From assembly GCA_964472095.1 (NCBI GenBank), contig CAYYIV010000011.1, positions 62,001 to 126,000 on the forward strand: DNA of 64,000 nt, given 5' to 3'. Positions within the stretch are counted from its first letter, which is position 1. Every line of letters begins with the position of its first letter. Under the pieces are notes generated by a model that saw nothing but the letters and a program-made list of their open reading frames with translations, searched no databases and was not told the DNA's origin. A program made the position numbers and the translations under genes. Below are positions 7,821-16,446 of the stretch, one piece after another. This DNA comes from Pelagibius sp964472095. GTDB taxonomy: Bacteria; Pseudomonadota; Alphaproteobacteria; Kiloniellales; Kiloniellaceae.

Positions 7821-8392
7821 AGATCCAGGCTGTCGCCGACGATCGCTACGTCGGTCGGCAGCCGGTAGGCGGCGCCGACCACCATGTCGACCTTTTCGCC
7901 ATCGCTCGACAGGGGCATGAAGAGACGTTCATAGCGAATCGTCCGCCCGTCCAGCTTGGTGTACTCCCCGGTCATATGTCCAGCAACGACCCGGTCGACC
8001 ACCTGGTCGAGAATCGAAAAGGTTTCGCTGGGGCCGGCACCGAAATCGATTTCATCGAGATAGCTGCCGGAGAGGTCGCTGCCATACCAGCTGACTATTT
8101 GTGTTCCCATCAGCCGAATCCGATAGCGGCGCGGCGACTCCTCGACGTCGAAGAGCCCGATGTGGGGCAACACGGTGACAACCTTCGAAGGATCGATGTC
8201 GGTGCGCGACGGGCAGGGCCTGCCGATGCGAAGTTCCTGCCAGTAGGTATAGAGCGCTCTGAGGGCTTCTCCATGGAAACGCTGCTCGAATGCCACCGTC
8301 GCTATATGCTCCTTAACGGTCTCCAGGCCAGGGCGAGAGCGCCGTTCCGGTCCCGACTCCGCAATTTTTGCCCAGTCCACCTGCTGGCGCAA
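7817..8392 (-). CDS. PAS_5 family sensory protein
   Basis: The protein has about 191 residues and fits the single-domain PAS_5 family (formerly DUF1457), common and multi-copy in Rhodospirillales. Key segments are YTYWQELRIGRPCPSRTDIDP, LPHIGLFDVE, RYRIRLMGTQIVSWYG and DLSGSYLDEID. The start is uncertain: TTG at 8392 is used here, but the open frame extends about 20 codons further with no ATG or GTG. There is no output domain, so it probably works through a partner. The PilZ gene overlaps it by four bases. Confidence 0.8.
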   Translation of the reverse strand: MRQQVDWAKIAESGPERRSRPGLETVKEHIATVAFEQRFHGEALRALYTYWQELRIGRPCPSRTDIDPSKVVTVLPHIGLFDVEESPRRYRIRLMGTQIVSWYGSDLSGSYLDEIDFGAGPSETFSILDQVVDRVVAGHMTGEYTKLDGRTIRYERLFMPLSSDGEKVDMVVGAAYRLPTDVAIVGDSLDL

Positions 8393-8800
8393 GTTGGCCC
8401 AAAGTTCGACGTGCCCGATGACGGTATAGGGCGAGTACTGATGTATGCGCCTTCGTCACCTCAAAACTGACCAACAATTGCTACAAGCCTTTGCCGGCGA
8501 AGCGGTTAAGACTTATCACGCCATTGGAACTGGAAACGACAACGCGGCCGAGCCAATCGGCGCGCAAGAATTAGCGGGCCGCTGAGTTTTGGTTGTGCCG
8601 AACTGCAGGTGGCGTGGAAAGCTACGCCGCGCCCTGCTAGGACGGTGCTCTGCTGTACAGCAGATGAATCCAGCTCGGCTTTCACGGGAGGAGGAACATA
8701 AGAGCGATACCGGCGTTGGCCGGTGTCGGGTGGTCGGCGCGTGTACGACCTGCGAGGCGAAAGCTGCAGGAACCGTCGTAGAGAACGGAGTTATCCAGCC
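8393..8800. other. Divergent intergenic region between the PAS/PilZ pair and the EPS locus
   Basis: No gene seen. It contains a perfect 16-bp palindrome at 8649-8664, a purine-rich GGGAGGAGGA stretch at about 8690-8699 with no start codon behind it, and a small hairpin ACCGGC-GTTG-GCCGGT at 8709-8724. Promoters for both directions must lie here but no hexamer pair is convincing. Confidence 0.6.
8649..8664. promoter_or_regulatory. Perfect 16-bp palindrome upstream of galE, candidate operator
   Basis: TCTGCTGTACAGCAGA is an exact inverted repeat without a spacer, about 136 bp upstream of the first EPS gene. Such a site would suit a dimeric repressor or activator. The binding protein is unknown. 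Confidence 0.4.
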
Positions 8801-9826
8801 ATGGCAGAGCAGCAGCGGGCGACCTTGATCACTGGTGGCGCCGGATACATAGGTAGTCATACGGTGCTGGCGCTGCGCCAGGCAGGACGGCGCGTCGTGG
8901 TGCTGGACGATCTCTCGACCGGCTGCCGTCACGTGGTGCCGGAGGATGTCGAGTTCGTTCAAGGCGACGCCGGCGACCGGGAACTGGTGCGTGCCCTGAT
9001 CGCGGAGCGCTCCATCGGCTCGGTGATCCACTTTGCCGGCAGCATCCTGGTGGAGCAGTCGGTGAGCGAGCCGCTGCGCTACTACGGCAACAATGTCGCC
9101 GTCAGCCGCAACCTGCTGGAGGCCTGCGCCGAGGCCGGCGTCAACCGCTTCATCTTCTCGTCGACGGCAGCGGTCTACGGGGCACCGGAAGAGGTGCCGA
9201 TCCCCGAAGCCGCACCCAAGCGCCCGATCAACCCCTACGGCAGCTCGAAGCTGGTGACCGAGTGGATGCTGCGCGACCTGGCCGCCGCCACCGACCTGCG
9301 CTATGTCGCCCTGCGCTATTTCAACGTCGCCGGCGCCGATGCGCAGGGGCGCAGCGGACAGCTGGGACCGGTGGCGACCCATCTCATCAAGATTGCCAGC
9401 CAGGTGGTCGCCGGCCTGCGCGACTCCATCGCCATTTTCGGCGACGACTACGACACGCCGGACGGCACCTGCGTGCGCGACTACATCCACGTCTCCGACC
9501 TCGCGGCGGCGCATCTCGCGGCCCTCGAGTACCTGGAGGCGGGGGGCGAAAGCTGCAGCCTGAACTGCGGCTACGGCCACGGCTATTCGGTGCGCGAGGT
9601 GCTGCGGGGCGTCGAGCGCTGCACGGGGCATCTTCTGAACCCGCGCGTTGCGCCGCGCCGCGCCGGCGATCCGCCGATCCTGGTGGCCGACGTGAGCGCT
9701 CTGCGCCGCACGCTGCATTGGTCGCCGCGCTTCGACAACCTCGACGTCATCATCACCACGGCGGTGGACTGGGAAAAATCGCTGGGGTCCATGGTGGAGG
9801 CAGACTTTGGCCGTGCGCGTGCCTGA
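8801..9826 (+). CDS. galE: UDP-glucose 4-epimerase (ExoB/GalE)
   Basis: The protein has 341 residues from ATG 8801; the frame is open upstream but lacks homology. It interconverts UDP-glucose and UDP-galactose in the cytoplasm, supplying galactose for the polysaccharide repeat. The NAD-binding TGGAGYIG motif is at residues 11-18, the catalytic pair is Tyr146 and Lys150 in YGSSK, and ALRYFNVAGAD is the usual substrate-site segment. It opens the EPS locus and overlaps the following glycosyltransferase, as exoB does in rhizobial succinoglycan clusters. Confidence 0.95.
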   Translation: MAEQQRATLITGGAGYIGSHTVLALRQAGRRVVVLDDLSTGCRHVVPEDVEFVQGDAGDRELVRALIAERSIGSVIHFAGSILVEQSVSEPLRYYGNNVAVSRNLLEACAEAGVNRFIFSSTAAVYGAPEEVPIPEAAPKRPINPYGSSKLVTEWMLRDLAAATDLRYVALRYFNVAGADAQGRSGQLGPVATHLIKIASQVVAGLRDSIAIFGDDYDTPDGTCVRDYIHVSDLAAAHLAALEYLEAGGESCSLNCGYGHGYSVREVLRGVERCTGHLLNPRVAPRRAGDPPILVADVSALRRTLHWSPRFDNLDVIITTAVDWEKSLGSMVEADFGRARA

Positions 9827-11084
9827 GGCGGAGACCGCCGCCGCGGTGGGGGAGGCGAAAACGCCGGTTCTGCAAGGCTCCGTCGCCTTCTTCGGCCATG
9901 ACTGGGCGGAGAGCACGGTGATCAAGCGCATCCGGGCTTTCTCCGGCCTCGGCCTGCGCGTGTTCGGCTTCAATTTCCGGCGCGACAAGTTTGCCCGCGA
10001 CTTCCAGCCCTTCTGGGAGAACGTCCACCTCGGTGTAACGGCGGACCGCGCCTATCTGCGTCGCCTCCTCGCCATGCTGCTTGCGCTGCCCCGGGTGCTG
10101 CGGCACCGACGCATTTTGCGCCAGGCCGACTTCTTCTACGCCCGCAACATCGACATGTGCGCCCTGGCGCTGGCCGCCCGGACCCTAAGCGGCTCTGCGG
10201 CGCCGCTGGTCTACGAGGTGCTCGACGTGCAGCGGGTTTTCCTCGGGCGGGGGCCGGTGTCCCGGCTGTTCCGCTGGGCCGAGCGCTTTCTGCTGCAGCG
10301 CGCCGATCTGCTGGTGATCTCCTCGCCGGGATTCGACGTGCACTACTTCCGCAAGGTACAGGGTTATCGCGGCCGCCTCTTCCTGCTGGAGAACAAAATC
10401 AGCTTTGCCCAGGCCGCCGCGGTGGCGCGCCCCGTGTTGGACAAGACCGCCGGTTGCGCGCCACGTCCGGCGCCGGAGAAGTGGGTGATCGGCTGGTTCG
10501 GCACCCTGCGCTGCCCGAAGAGCCTTGCCATGCTCTGCCGCATCGCCGAGGCCCTGCCGGACAAGGTGGAGATCTATCTGCGCGGTGTGCCGACGGAAAC
10601 CGGCCTCGAGGCCTTTCAACGCGCCATCGCCGGGCATCCCAACATGATCTACGACGGCGAATACCGGAACCCGGACGACCTGGCGGAGATCTATGGTCGG
10701 GTCCATCTGACCTGGGCCTTCGACTTTCTCGACGAGGGCACCAACTCCAAATGGCTGCTGCCGAACCGCCTCTACGAAGGCGGCTACTTCGGCAGTGTGG
10801 CCCTGGCCTCAAACGACACCCAGACGGGCGAGAAGATGCGCGAGTTCGGCCTCGGCTACACCTTCGAGGCGCCGGAGGTCGAGAACCTCATCGCCTTCCT
10901 GCGCTGGTACTCCATGGACGAGCACCTGGCACGGCGTGCCCATGTGCTGTCCCTGCCGCTGCGGGAGTTCTGCGATCTCTACGACACGCGCGACCTCTGC
11001 GAGCTGGTGCTCGGGCTACGGCCGCGGCAGCGGACGGCGGTGCCGGCCTTGCAGTCCTCACTCTATGAACCGCCCGGAGCATAG
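9807..11084 (+). CDS. Glycosyltransferase, GT4-like, EPS locus
   Basis: The protein has up to 425 residues; possible starts are TTG 9807, GTG 9813 and GTG 9819, all overlapping the galE stop. It shows a two-domain GT-B architecture: an N-terminal acceptor half with GHDWAEST and, in the C-terminal half, VIGWFGTLRCPKSL, a donor-side glycine-rich turn, then EGTNSKWLLPNRLYEGG in place of the usual E-x7-E. It has no signal peptide and likely acts at the cytoplasmic membrane face on the lipid-linked repeat. Sugar specificity cannot be read from sequence. Confidence 0.85.
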   Translation: MAVRVPEAETAAAVGEAKTPVLQGSVAFFGHDWAESTVIKRIRAFSGLGLRVFGFNFRRDKFARDFQPFWENVHLGVTADRAYLRRLLAMLLALPRVLRHRRILRQADFFYARNIDMCALALAARTLSGSAAPLVYEVLDVQRVFLGRGPVSRLFRWAERFLLQRADLLVISSPGFDVHYFRKVQGYRGRLFLLENKISFAQAAAVARPVLDKTAGCAPRPAPEKWVIGWFGTLRCPKSLAMLCRIAEALPDKVEIYLRGVPTETGLEAFQRAIAGHPNMIYDGEYRNPDDLAEIYGRVHLTWAFDFLDEGTNSKWLLPNRLYEGGYFGSVALASNDTQTGEKMREFGLGYTFEAPEVENLIAFLRWYSMDEHLARRAHVLSLPLREFCDLYDTRDLCELVLGLRPRQRTAVPALQSSLYEPPGA

Positions 11085-12243
11085 CGACTTGTCGATCCTG
11101 CTGCTCGTCGTCTGCGGTCTTTGCGCCCTTGCCGTGGTCTATCCCTATGCGGTCTATCCGCTGCTCCTTGCGCGCCTGCCGGAACGGCCGCTGCGGCCCG
11201 TGGCAGTGGTGCCGGGCAAGGCGCGCGCGCCCCGACTTTCGCTGGCCTTCTGTGCCTACAACGAAGCGGCGGTGCTGCCGGCCAAGATCGAGAACCTGCG
11301 GCGCCTGCGCGCCGCCGATCCGAACCTGGAGATTCTCGCCTACTCGGACGGCAGCAGCGATGCCACGGCAGAGCTGCTGGAGGCCGAGGAGGCCTGGCTG
11401 CGCGTGTTCGCCTCGAGCGAACGCCACGGCAAAAGCCATGGCATGAACACCCTGGTGCAGGCCGCGGAGGGCGACATCGTCGTCTTCACCGACGCCAACG
11501 TGATGGTCGACCCACAGGCCCTGGCCGCCCTGCACCGCGCCTTCGCCGACCCGACGGTCGGTTGCGTATGCGGGCACCTCGTCTACACCAACCCGGAGGA
11601 GGGCGCGACGGCGGCGGCGGGCTCGCTCTATTGGCGGCTGGAGGAGCGCATCAAGGCATTGGAGAGCCGCAGCGGCTCCACCATGGGCGCCGACGGTTCG
11701 ATCTTCGCGGTGCGGCGCCGGCTCTATCGGCCGGTGCCGGCGGACATCATCGACGACATGTTCGTCTCGCTCTCGATCCTCTGCGACGGCTACCGCGTGT
11801 TGCGCGACCCGGACGTGGTCGCCTACGAGCGCAGCGCGACAGACAGCGGCGACGAGTTCAAGCGCAAGATCCGCATTGCCTGCCAGGCCTTCAACTGCCA
11901 CCGGCTGCTGCGCCCGCGGCTGCGTCGCCTGTCGAGGCTGGACCGCTTCAAGTACGCCTCCCACAAGGTGCTGCGCTGGTTTGGCATCTACTTCCTCGCC
12001 CTGGGGTCGCTGGCGGCCGGGATCTGGCTGCTGTTGCAGGGCCTCGGCCTGGTGGCCCTCGCCGGCCTGCTGGCGGCGGTGCTGCTCTACGCCGCCGGGC
12101 GGGCGGGGGTGCCGGAGGCGCTTGCCAAGATCGTCGAGATCCTGCGTGCCATGGCGGCCACCGGCATCGGACTCGTAAAGTCGCGCCGCGGCGAGCGTTT
12201 CCAGACCTGGGAGCTGCCGGCGAGCAGCCGGAGGGCAAGCTAG
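11065..12243 (+). CDS. Membrane-anchored family 2 glycosyltransferase (ExoA-like)
   Basis: The protein has 392 residues. ATG 11065 lies 20 bases inside the end of the previous gene. It has an N-terminal membrane segment (about residues 10-35), a GT-A catalytic domain with SLAFCAYNEAAVLP, YSDGSSDAT and FTDANV (the DxD position reads D-A-N), a GADGSIFAVRR acceptor loop and DDMFVS base motif, and two or three C-terminal membrane helices. The topology resembles processive or ExoA-type beta-glucosyltransferases of succinoglycan assembly. Donor sugar is inferred only. Confidence 0.88.
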   Translation: MNRPEHSDLSILLLVVCGLCALAVVYPYAVYPLLLARLPERPLRPVAVVPGKARAPRLSLAFCAYNEAAVLPAKIENLRRLRAADPNLEILAYSDGSSDATAELLEAEEAWLRVFASSERHGKSHGMNTLVQAAEGDIVVFTDANVMVDPQALAALHRAFADPTVGCVCGHLVYTNPEEGATAAAGSLYWRLEERIKALESRSGSTMGADGSIFAVRRRLYRPVPADIIDDMFVSLSILCDGYRVLRDPDVVAYERSATDSGDEFKRKIRIACQAFNCHRLLRPRLRRLSRLDRFKYASHKVLRWFGIYFLALGSLAAGIWLLLQGLGLVALAGLLAAVLLYAAGRAGVPEALAKIVEILRAMAATGIGLVKSRRGERFQTWELPASSRRAS

Positions 12244-12251
12244 CGATGGCG

Positions 12252-13022
12252 TCAGGGAGCGCAGCCGGGCCCGGTATCGTCCAGTGGACGGAACGCGACG
12301 CAGGCGAACTCCGCTACCAGCGGATGGCCAGGATAGCTGACCCGGCCGAGCCAGCCGTCGAGGTTCTTGCCGGCCCAGACATGCAGGAAAATCTTGCCGG
12401 GAAACGAGGGCAGGGGACCACGCTCGCCGGTTTCCTCGTGGACCAGCCGGCCATCGACGAACCAACGGATGCTGTCCGGACGCCACTCGAAGGCGTAGGT
12501 ATGAAAGTCCACGGAGGCATCGAAGCCGAGGTCGATCATCGTCTCGCGGCCGCCGACGCCGCCGGTGTAGTAGTTCAGCTGCACCTGGCGCGGCGACTTG
12601 CCGAGGAACTCGAAGTCGATCTCGTCATGGGGTGCGCCGTCAAAGCTCGGGCCGGTGTAGGTGAAGAAGCCGGTGACCACGCCGGGCGCGGCAATCGCCT
12701 TGAGACGAGCCTCGAAGCGTCCGTAGCCGAAGAAGCGGCGCGACTGGTACTCGCCCGATGCGAAGGTGCGACCGGAAGCGCCGGCATCGGTGAGGCTGAT
12801 CGCCATGCGGCCGTTGGCGATAGCGATGTTGCGCGCCACCCAGCCGGTATCGTTCTTCTCCCACTCGTTGGCCCAGCCGTTCGACTTGCGCCACAGGGTC
12901 TTGTCGTGGGTCTGCAGGTCGTCAACGAAACCCGGTTCCGCCGCGGCTGGCGCTGTCAAGGCGAGAAGCGCCGCCGCCAGCAGCGCGGCGCCGCGATGTC
13001 GATTGTTGCGGAAAGGGGTCAT
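12252..13022 (-). CDS. Secreted GH16 beta-glycanase (ExoK-like)
   Basis: The protein has 256 residues from ATG 13022; this start gives a clean signal peptide ending AAAEP near residue 30. It is a GH16 hydrolase with the catalytic HDEIDFEF: Glu134 nucleophile, Asp136 and Glu138 acid/base. Further marks are FHTYAFEW and VDGRLV. In rhizobia ExoK trims nascent succinoglycan to lower-mass chains; a similar outside-the-cell role on this EPS is likely. It is the only gene of the 8.8-25.7 kb stretch on the minus strand, so it must have its own promoter. Confidence 0.9.
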   Translation of the reverse strand: MTPFRNNRHRGAALLAAALLALTAPAAAEPGFVDDLQTHDKTLWRKSNGWANEWEKNDTGWVARNIAIANGRMAISLTDAGASGRTFASGEYQSRRFFGYGRFEARLKAIAAPGVVTGFFTYTGPSFDGAPHDEIDFEFLGKSPRQVQLNYYTGGVGGRETMIDLGFDASVDFHTYAFEWRPDSIRWFVDGRLVHEETGERGPLPSFPGKIFLHVWAGKNLDGWLGRVSYPGHPLVAEFACVAFRPLDDTGPGCAP

Positions 13023-13096
13023 GCCGTTTCGGTCTCTCTGCCGGCTCAATGGATGTCGCGCGCAGTCTATCGGCCGGATCGGCAGGAGGCTGTGAT

Positions 13097-14041
13097 ATGC
13101 GTGTAGCGCTTTGCGCAGCGACATTCCGGCGGCCCGAAGGCCTCGGCCGCCTGCTGGACGCCCTGGCGGCCCTTGAACGGCCCGGCGGCATTGAGCTCGA
13201 TCTCCTGACTATCATTGTCGACAACAGTGCGGGCGCAGAAGCTCGCGCGCAGGTCGCCGCCGCGGTGGAGCGCTTTCCCTGGCCGCTGCACTACGTTTCG
13301 GAACCGCGTCGCGGCATCACCTTCGCGCGCAATGCGGCGTTGGAGAGGGCGACGGCGCTGAACAGCGACTTTGTCGCCTTCATCGACGACGACGAGGTGC
13401 CGGCGCCGCGTTGGCTGGCGGCGCTGCTGGCCGCGCAGCGTCATAGCGGGGCGACTGCCGTGCTCGGCGCGGTGGAGCCGGTGTTCCCGGCGCACACGCC
13501 CGACTGGTTGATCGCCGGGCGCTTCTTCGAAACCCATGCCTTCGCCGACGGTGCCGAAATCGACGATGCGCACACCGCCAATGTGCTGATCGACCTCAGG
13601 CGCCTGGCTGCACTCGGCCTGCGCTTCGACCACCGCTTCGCGCTGACCGGCGGCGAGGACACCATGCTGTTCCGTGATTTGCGCGACGCCGGCGGGCGTA
13701 TCGTCTATGCCGCCGACGCCGTGGTCTACGAGACCGTGCCGGTGAGCCGCACCCGCCTTAGCTGGCTGCTGCGGCGCTGGTATCGTACCGGCAACGTCGA
13801 GGCTGCGCTCTATCTGCGCGGCCGCCGGCGGGGTGTCTGGCGCCGCCCGGTCAACCTGCTGCGCGGCTTGCTGCGGGTGGCTGCCGGCGGCGGTCTTTTC
13901 CTCGCGAACCTCCTGGTGCTCGGCTTCGGCCGCAAGCATCGCATCATCCGGCCGCTTTACACCCTCTGTCGCGGTTGCGGCATCCTCTCCAGCACCTTCG
14001 GCTGGAACTACAGCGAGTACCGCGAGGTGCACGGCGCATGA
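13097..14041 (+). CDS. Family 2 glycosyltransferase (ExoM-like)
   Basis: The protein has 314 residues. ATG 13097 has a strong AGGAGG ribosome site. The N-terminus MRVALCAATFRRPEGL matches the CTYRRP opening of ExoM-type enzymes. The nucleotide-sugar site is FIDDDEVPAP, followed by RGITFARNAAL earlier and ALTGGEDTMLFRDL as the catalytic base region. A hydrophobic C-terminal helix (GGGLFLANLLVLGFG) suggests membrane association. It is divergent from the GH16 gene and starts the run of glycosyltransferases around the ExoP homologue. Confidence 0.9.
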   Translation: MRVALCAATFRRPEGLGRLLDALAALERPGGIELDLLTIIVDNSAGAEARAQVAAAVERFPWPLHYVSEPRRGITFARNAALERATALNSDFVAFIDDDEVPAPRWLAALLAAQRHSGATAVLGAVEPVFPAHTPDWLIAGRFFETHAFADGAEIDDAHTANVLIDLRRLAALGLRFDHRFALTGGEDTMLFRDLRDAGGRIVYAADAVVYETVPVSRTRLSWLLRRWYRTGNVEAALYLRGRRRGVWRRPVNLLRGLLRVAAGGGLFLANLLVLGFGRKHRIIRPLYTLCRGCGILSSTFGWNYSEYREVHGA

Positions 14042-14186
14042 TCCGGTCATATGCACTCGGACATTGGTCTGCCTCCGATTTCTTCGGGCGCTTGTGTCTT
14101 TTCTCGGCTTTTGCCGGTGCCCCGGAGCAACCTGGGCGCGTCTTTGGTAGGCTCCCGACGTTCTGCAATGGAGGACTCATTCGTCG

Positions 14187-16442
14187 ATGACGAACCCGCA
14201 ATCTCTGAACACCGAGAGCCGCGTTCCCGCTGGCCTGATGAGCCTTTCGATCATGCAGGTCCTCGGTGTCGTCTGGCGTCGCAAATGGATTGTCGCGGCC
14301 TGTGTGATCGTCGCCGTGAGCGGCGCGATCATCGCCAACGGTGTAATCACCCCGCGATACACTGCGAGCGCCTCGATCATTGTCGAGCCGCGTCAGCAGA
14401 AGCTCGTGGAATTCGATCCCGGCGCGAGCAACCTGCCGGTGAGCCTGGAGACCATGCAGAGCGAAGTGCAGGTCATCAAGTCGCCGACGGTTGCCAGGCG
14501 CGTGATCGATTCCCTGAGGCTGACCGAGCTGGCGGAATTCAACCCCGCTCTCGAGCCTTCGGAAGACAGCCTGGTCGACGAAGCCAAGGCGGCGGTGAAG
14601 AGCGTTTTCGAGCCGGTAATCGCCTGGTTGCGGGAGGAGCCGGCCGGGCGGCGTGGCGTCGAGCTGGCGCAGGGACCTGGCGCCTGGGACCTGCCGCCGG
14701 ACGAGTTGCACCGCGGTCGCGGCGAGACGCGCGTGATCGGCAGCTTTCTCGGCAAGCTCGACGTCGCCATCCAGGGCGGCTCGCGAGTCATCACGGTATC
14801 CTACACGACCACCGATCCGCAGCTTTCCCAGCAGGTCGCGAATACTGTGGCGCAGGAGTACATCAAGGACCAGGTGCGCCTGAAGAACGAGACGCTGGCC
14901 GGTGCCAACACCTTCCTCGGCAGCCGTATCGACGACCAGCGCGCGGATGTCGAGGCGGCCGAGCGAGCGGTTGAGGAGTTCCGCGAAACCACGTCGATCA
15001 TCTCCGAGAACGACGGGCAGCTGCTCGCCGAGCAGATCTTTGCGATGAACCGCAATCTGATCGAGGCGCAGCTCGAACTGGACACCGTCAATGAGCGCCT
15101 CGCGCGCGTCAGCGCCGCGATGAATTCGCGGGGCGGCACGGCAGCCTTCGAAGGTGTCGCGTCCACGGTGATCGACTCGCTGCGGCTGGAGGAGATGCGG
15201 CTGCGCCAGGTCGAGTCGGAGCTGCTCAGCACCCACGGGCCCAGGCACCCGAGGGTCGTCACGCTGCGATCCGAACTCGACAAGCGGCGTCAGCAGATGC
15301 TGGAGGAGGCCCAGCGCCTGTTGTCCAATCTGTACAGCGAGAAGCAGGCTGCCGAACAGCGGCTGGCCTCGATCAGGACTTCGGTCGCCAGCCTTCAGCG
15401 TGATGCCGATCAGCTCAATGCCGCGCAGATCCAGCTGCGCGCCCTGCAGCGGGAGGCCGAGGCAACGAGGGAGGTCTTCGAGGCTTTCCTGGGTCGCTAC
15501 AAGGAGACCGCGCAGCTCGACTACGACCAGTCACTGTCGCGCATTCTCTCCTTGGCCAGCATCCCGACCGGACCGTCCTTTCCGAAGACCAATCTGAACT
15601 ATGCCATCGCCATGGTGCTGGGCTGCGGCATCGGCGCACTCATCATCCTGCTGCTGGAGCTGTCGGTGCGCGGATTCCGCAGCCCCGAGGAGCTGCAGGA
15701 GGCGCTCGGCCTGCCGGTGCTGGCCGTGATTCCCAGTGTGGCGCCGCGCAAGGTCCTCGGCATCGGGCTCCAGAACTTCCTGGAGGCGGAACCGAATTCG
15801 GCTTTCGCCGAGGCGCACAAGGGCGTCTATACCGCGCTGCGGGCCGACCGCCGCGCGCGCGAACTAGGCAATGTGCTGTTGGTGACCTCCTCGGTGCCCA
15901 ACGAGGGTAAGTCGATCTTCTCGCGCAGCCTCTGCACATCGCTGGCCAGCGGCGGCCTCAACGTACTGCTCATCGACTGCGATCTGCGCGCCTCCGAGGA
16001 GGAGCCGCGGCTCGGCCTGTCCGACTACGTACTGGGCGACTGCCCGCTGGAGCAGGCCGTGCGGGTGGACGAAGACACCTCGCTGTCGACGCTGACGCCG
16101 GGTACCCCGGTGGAGGATCCTCTGGCGGTGCTGCGTTCGCCGAAGCTCGCCAAGTTCCTGCAGGCGGCAGCGCAGCAGTACGACCTGGTCTGCCTCGACG
16201 CGCCGCCGGTGCTGGCGGTCTCCGACGCTGCCACCCTGGCGGAGATGGCCGACCAGACCCTGATGATCGTGCGCTGGATGCGCACGCCGCGGCACTTCGC
16301 GACGGCGACCCTGGAGCGCCTGCGCCGCAGCCGGGCGCAGCTCGCCGGCGTGGTCGTCACCCAGGCCAAACTTACCCGCAGTGCCAAGACGAACCCCTAC
16401 CTGGTGGGATATGCCGATCGCAGCTTCCGACGATACTATTGA
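14187..16442 (+). CDS. exoP: Polysaccharide co-polymerase / bacterial tyrosine kinase (ExoP-like)
   Basis: The protein has 751 residues from ATG 14187 behind GGAGGAC. It is a Wzz domain fused to a BY-kinase, controlling chain length and export at the inner membrane. Membrane helices lie near residues 34-52 and 472-492, flanking a long periplasmic coiled coil. The cytoplasmic kinase has Walker A SVPNEGKS (about 570-577), Walker A' LLIDCDLRA (about 595) and Walker B LVCLDAPP. The extreme C-terminus carries four tyrosines in 13 residues (YLVGYADRSFRRYY), the expected autophosphorylation cluster. A Pro/Gly-rich stretch near residues 150-175 interrupts the periplasmic domain. Confidence 0.94.
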   Translation: MTNPQSLNTESRVPAGLMSLSIMQVLGVVWRRKWIVAACVIVAVSGAIIANGVITPRYTASASIIVEPRQQKLVEFDPGASNLPVSLETMQSEVQVIKSPTVARRVIDSLRLTELAEFNPALEPSEDSLVDEAKAAVKSVFEPVIAWLREEPAGRRGVELAQGPGAWDLPPDELHRGRGETRVIGSFLGKLDVAIQGGSRVITVSYTTTDPQLSQQVANTVAQEYIKDQVRLKNETLAGANTFLGSRIDDQRADVEAAERAVEEFRETTSIISENDGQLLAEQIFAMNRNLIEAQLELDTVNERLARVSAAMNSRGGTAAFEGVASTVIDSLRLEEMRLRQVESELLSTHGPRHPRVVTLRSELDKRRQQMLEEAQRLLSNLYSEKQAAEQRLASIRTSVASLQRDADQLNAAQIQLRALQREAEATREVFEAFLGRYKETAQLDYDQSLSRILSLASIPTGPSFPKTNLNYAIAMVLGCGIGALIILLLELSVRGFRSPEELQEALGLPVLAVIPSVAPRKVLGIGLQNFLEAEPNSAFAEAHKGVYTALRADRRARELGNVLLVTSSVPNEGKSIFSRSLCTSLASGGLNVLLIDCDLRASEEEPRLGLSDYVLGDCPLEQAVRVDEDTSLSTLTPGTPVEDPLAVLRSPKLAKFLQAAAQQYDLVCLDAPPVLAVSDAATLAEMADQTLMIVRWMRTPRHFATATLERLRRSRAQLAGVVVTQAKLTRSAKTNPYLVGYADRSFRRYY

Positions 16443-16446
16443 TCGA

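Noticed and set aside
8649..8664. Reading the palindrome as a LexA/SOS box
   Set aside because: Gamma-type boxes need CTGT-N8-ACAG and alphaproteobacterial ones GAAC-N7-GAAC; here the half-sites abut with no spacer, so it is kept only as an unspecified operator candidate.
8690..8699. Strong Shine-Dalgarno-like GGGAGGAGGA as evidence of a leader peptide gene
   Set aside because: No ATG or GTG follows within a usable distance; the nearest TTG (8716) gives a short frame of about 20 codons without support.
8516..9988. A 490-codon minus-strand open frame over galE
   Set aside because: Antisense shadow; galE on the plus strand has intact NAD-binding and YxxxK motifs.
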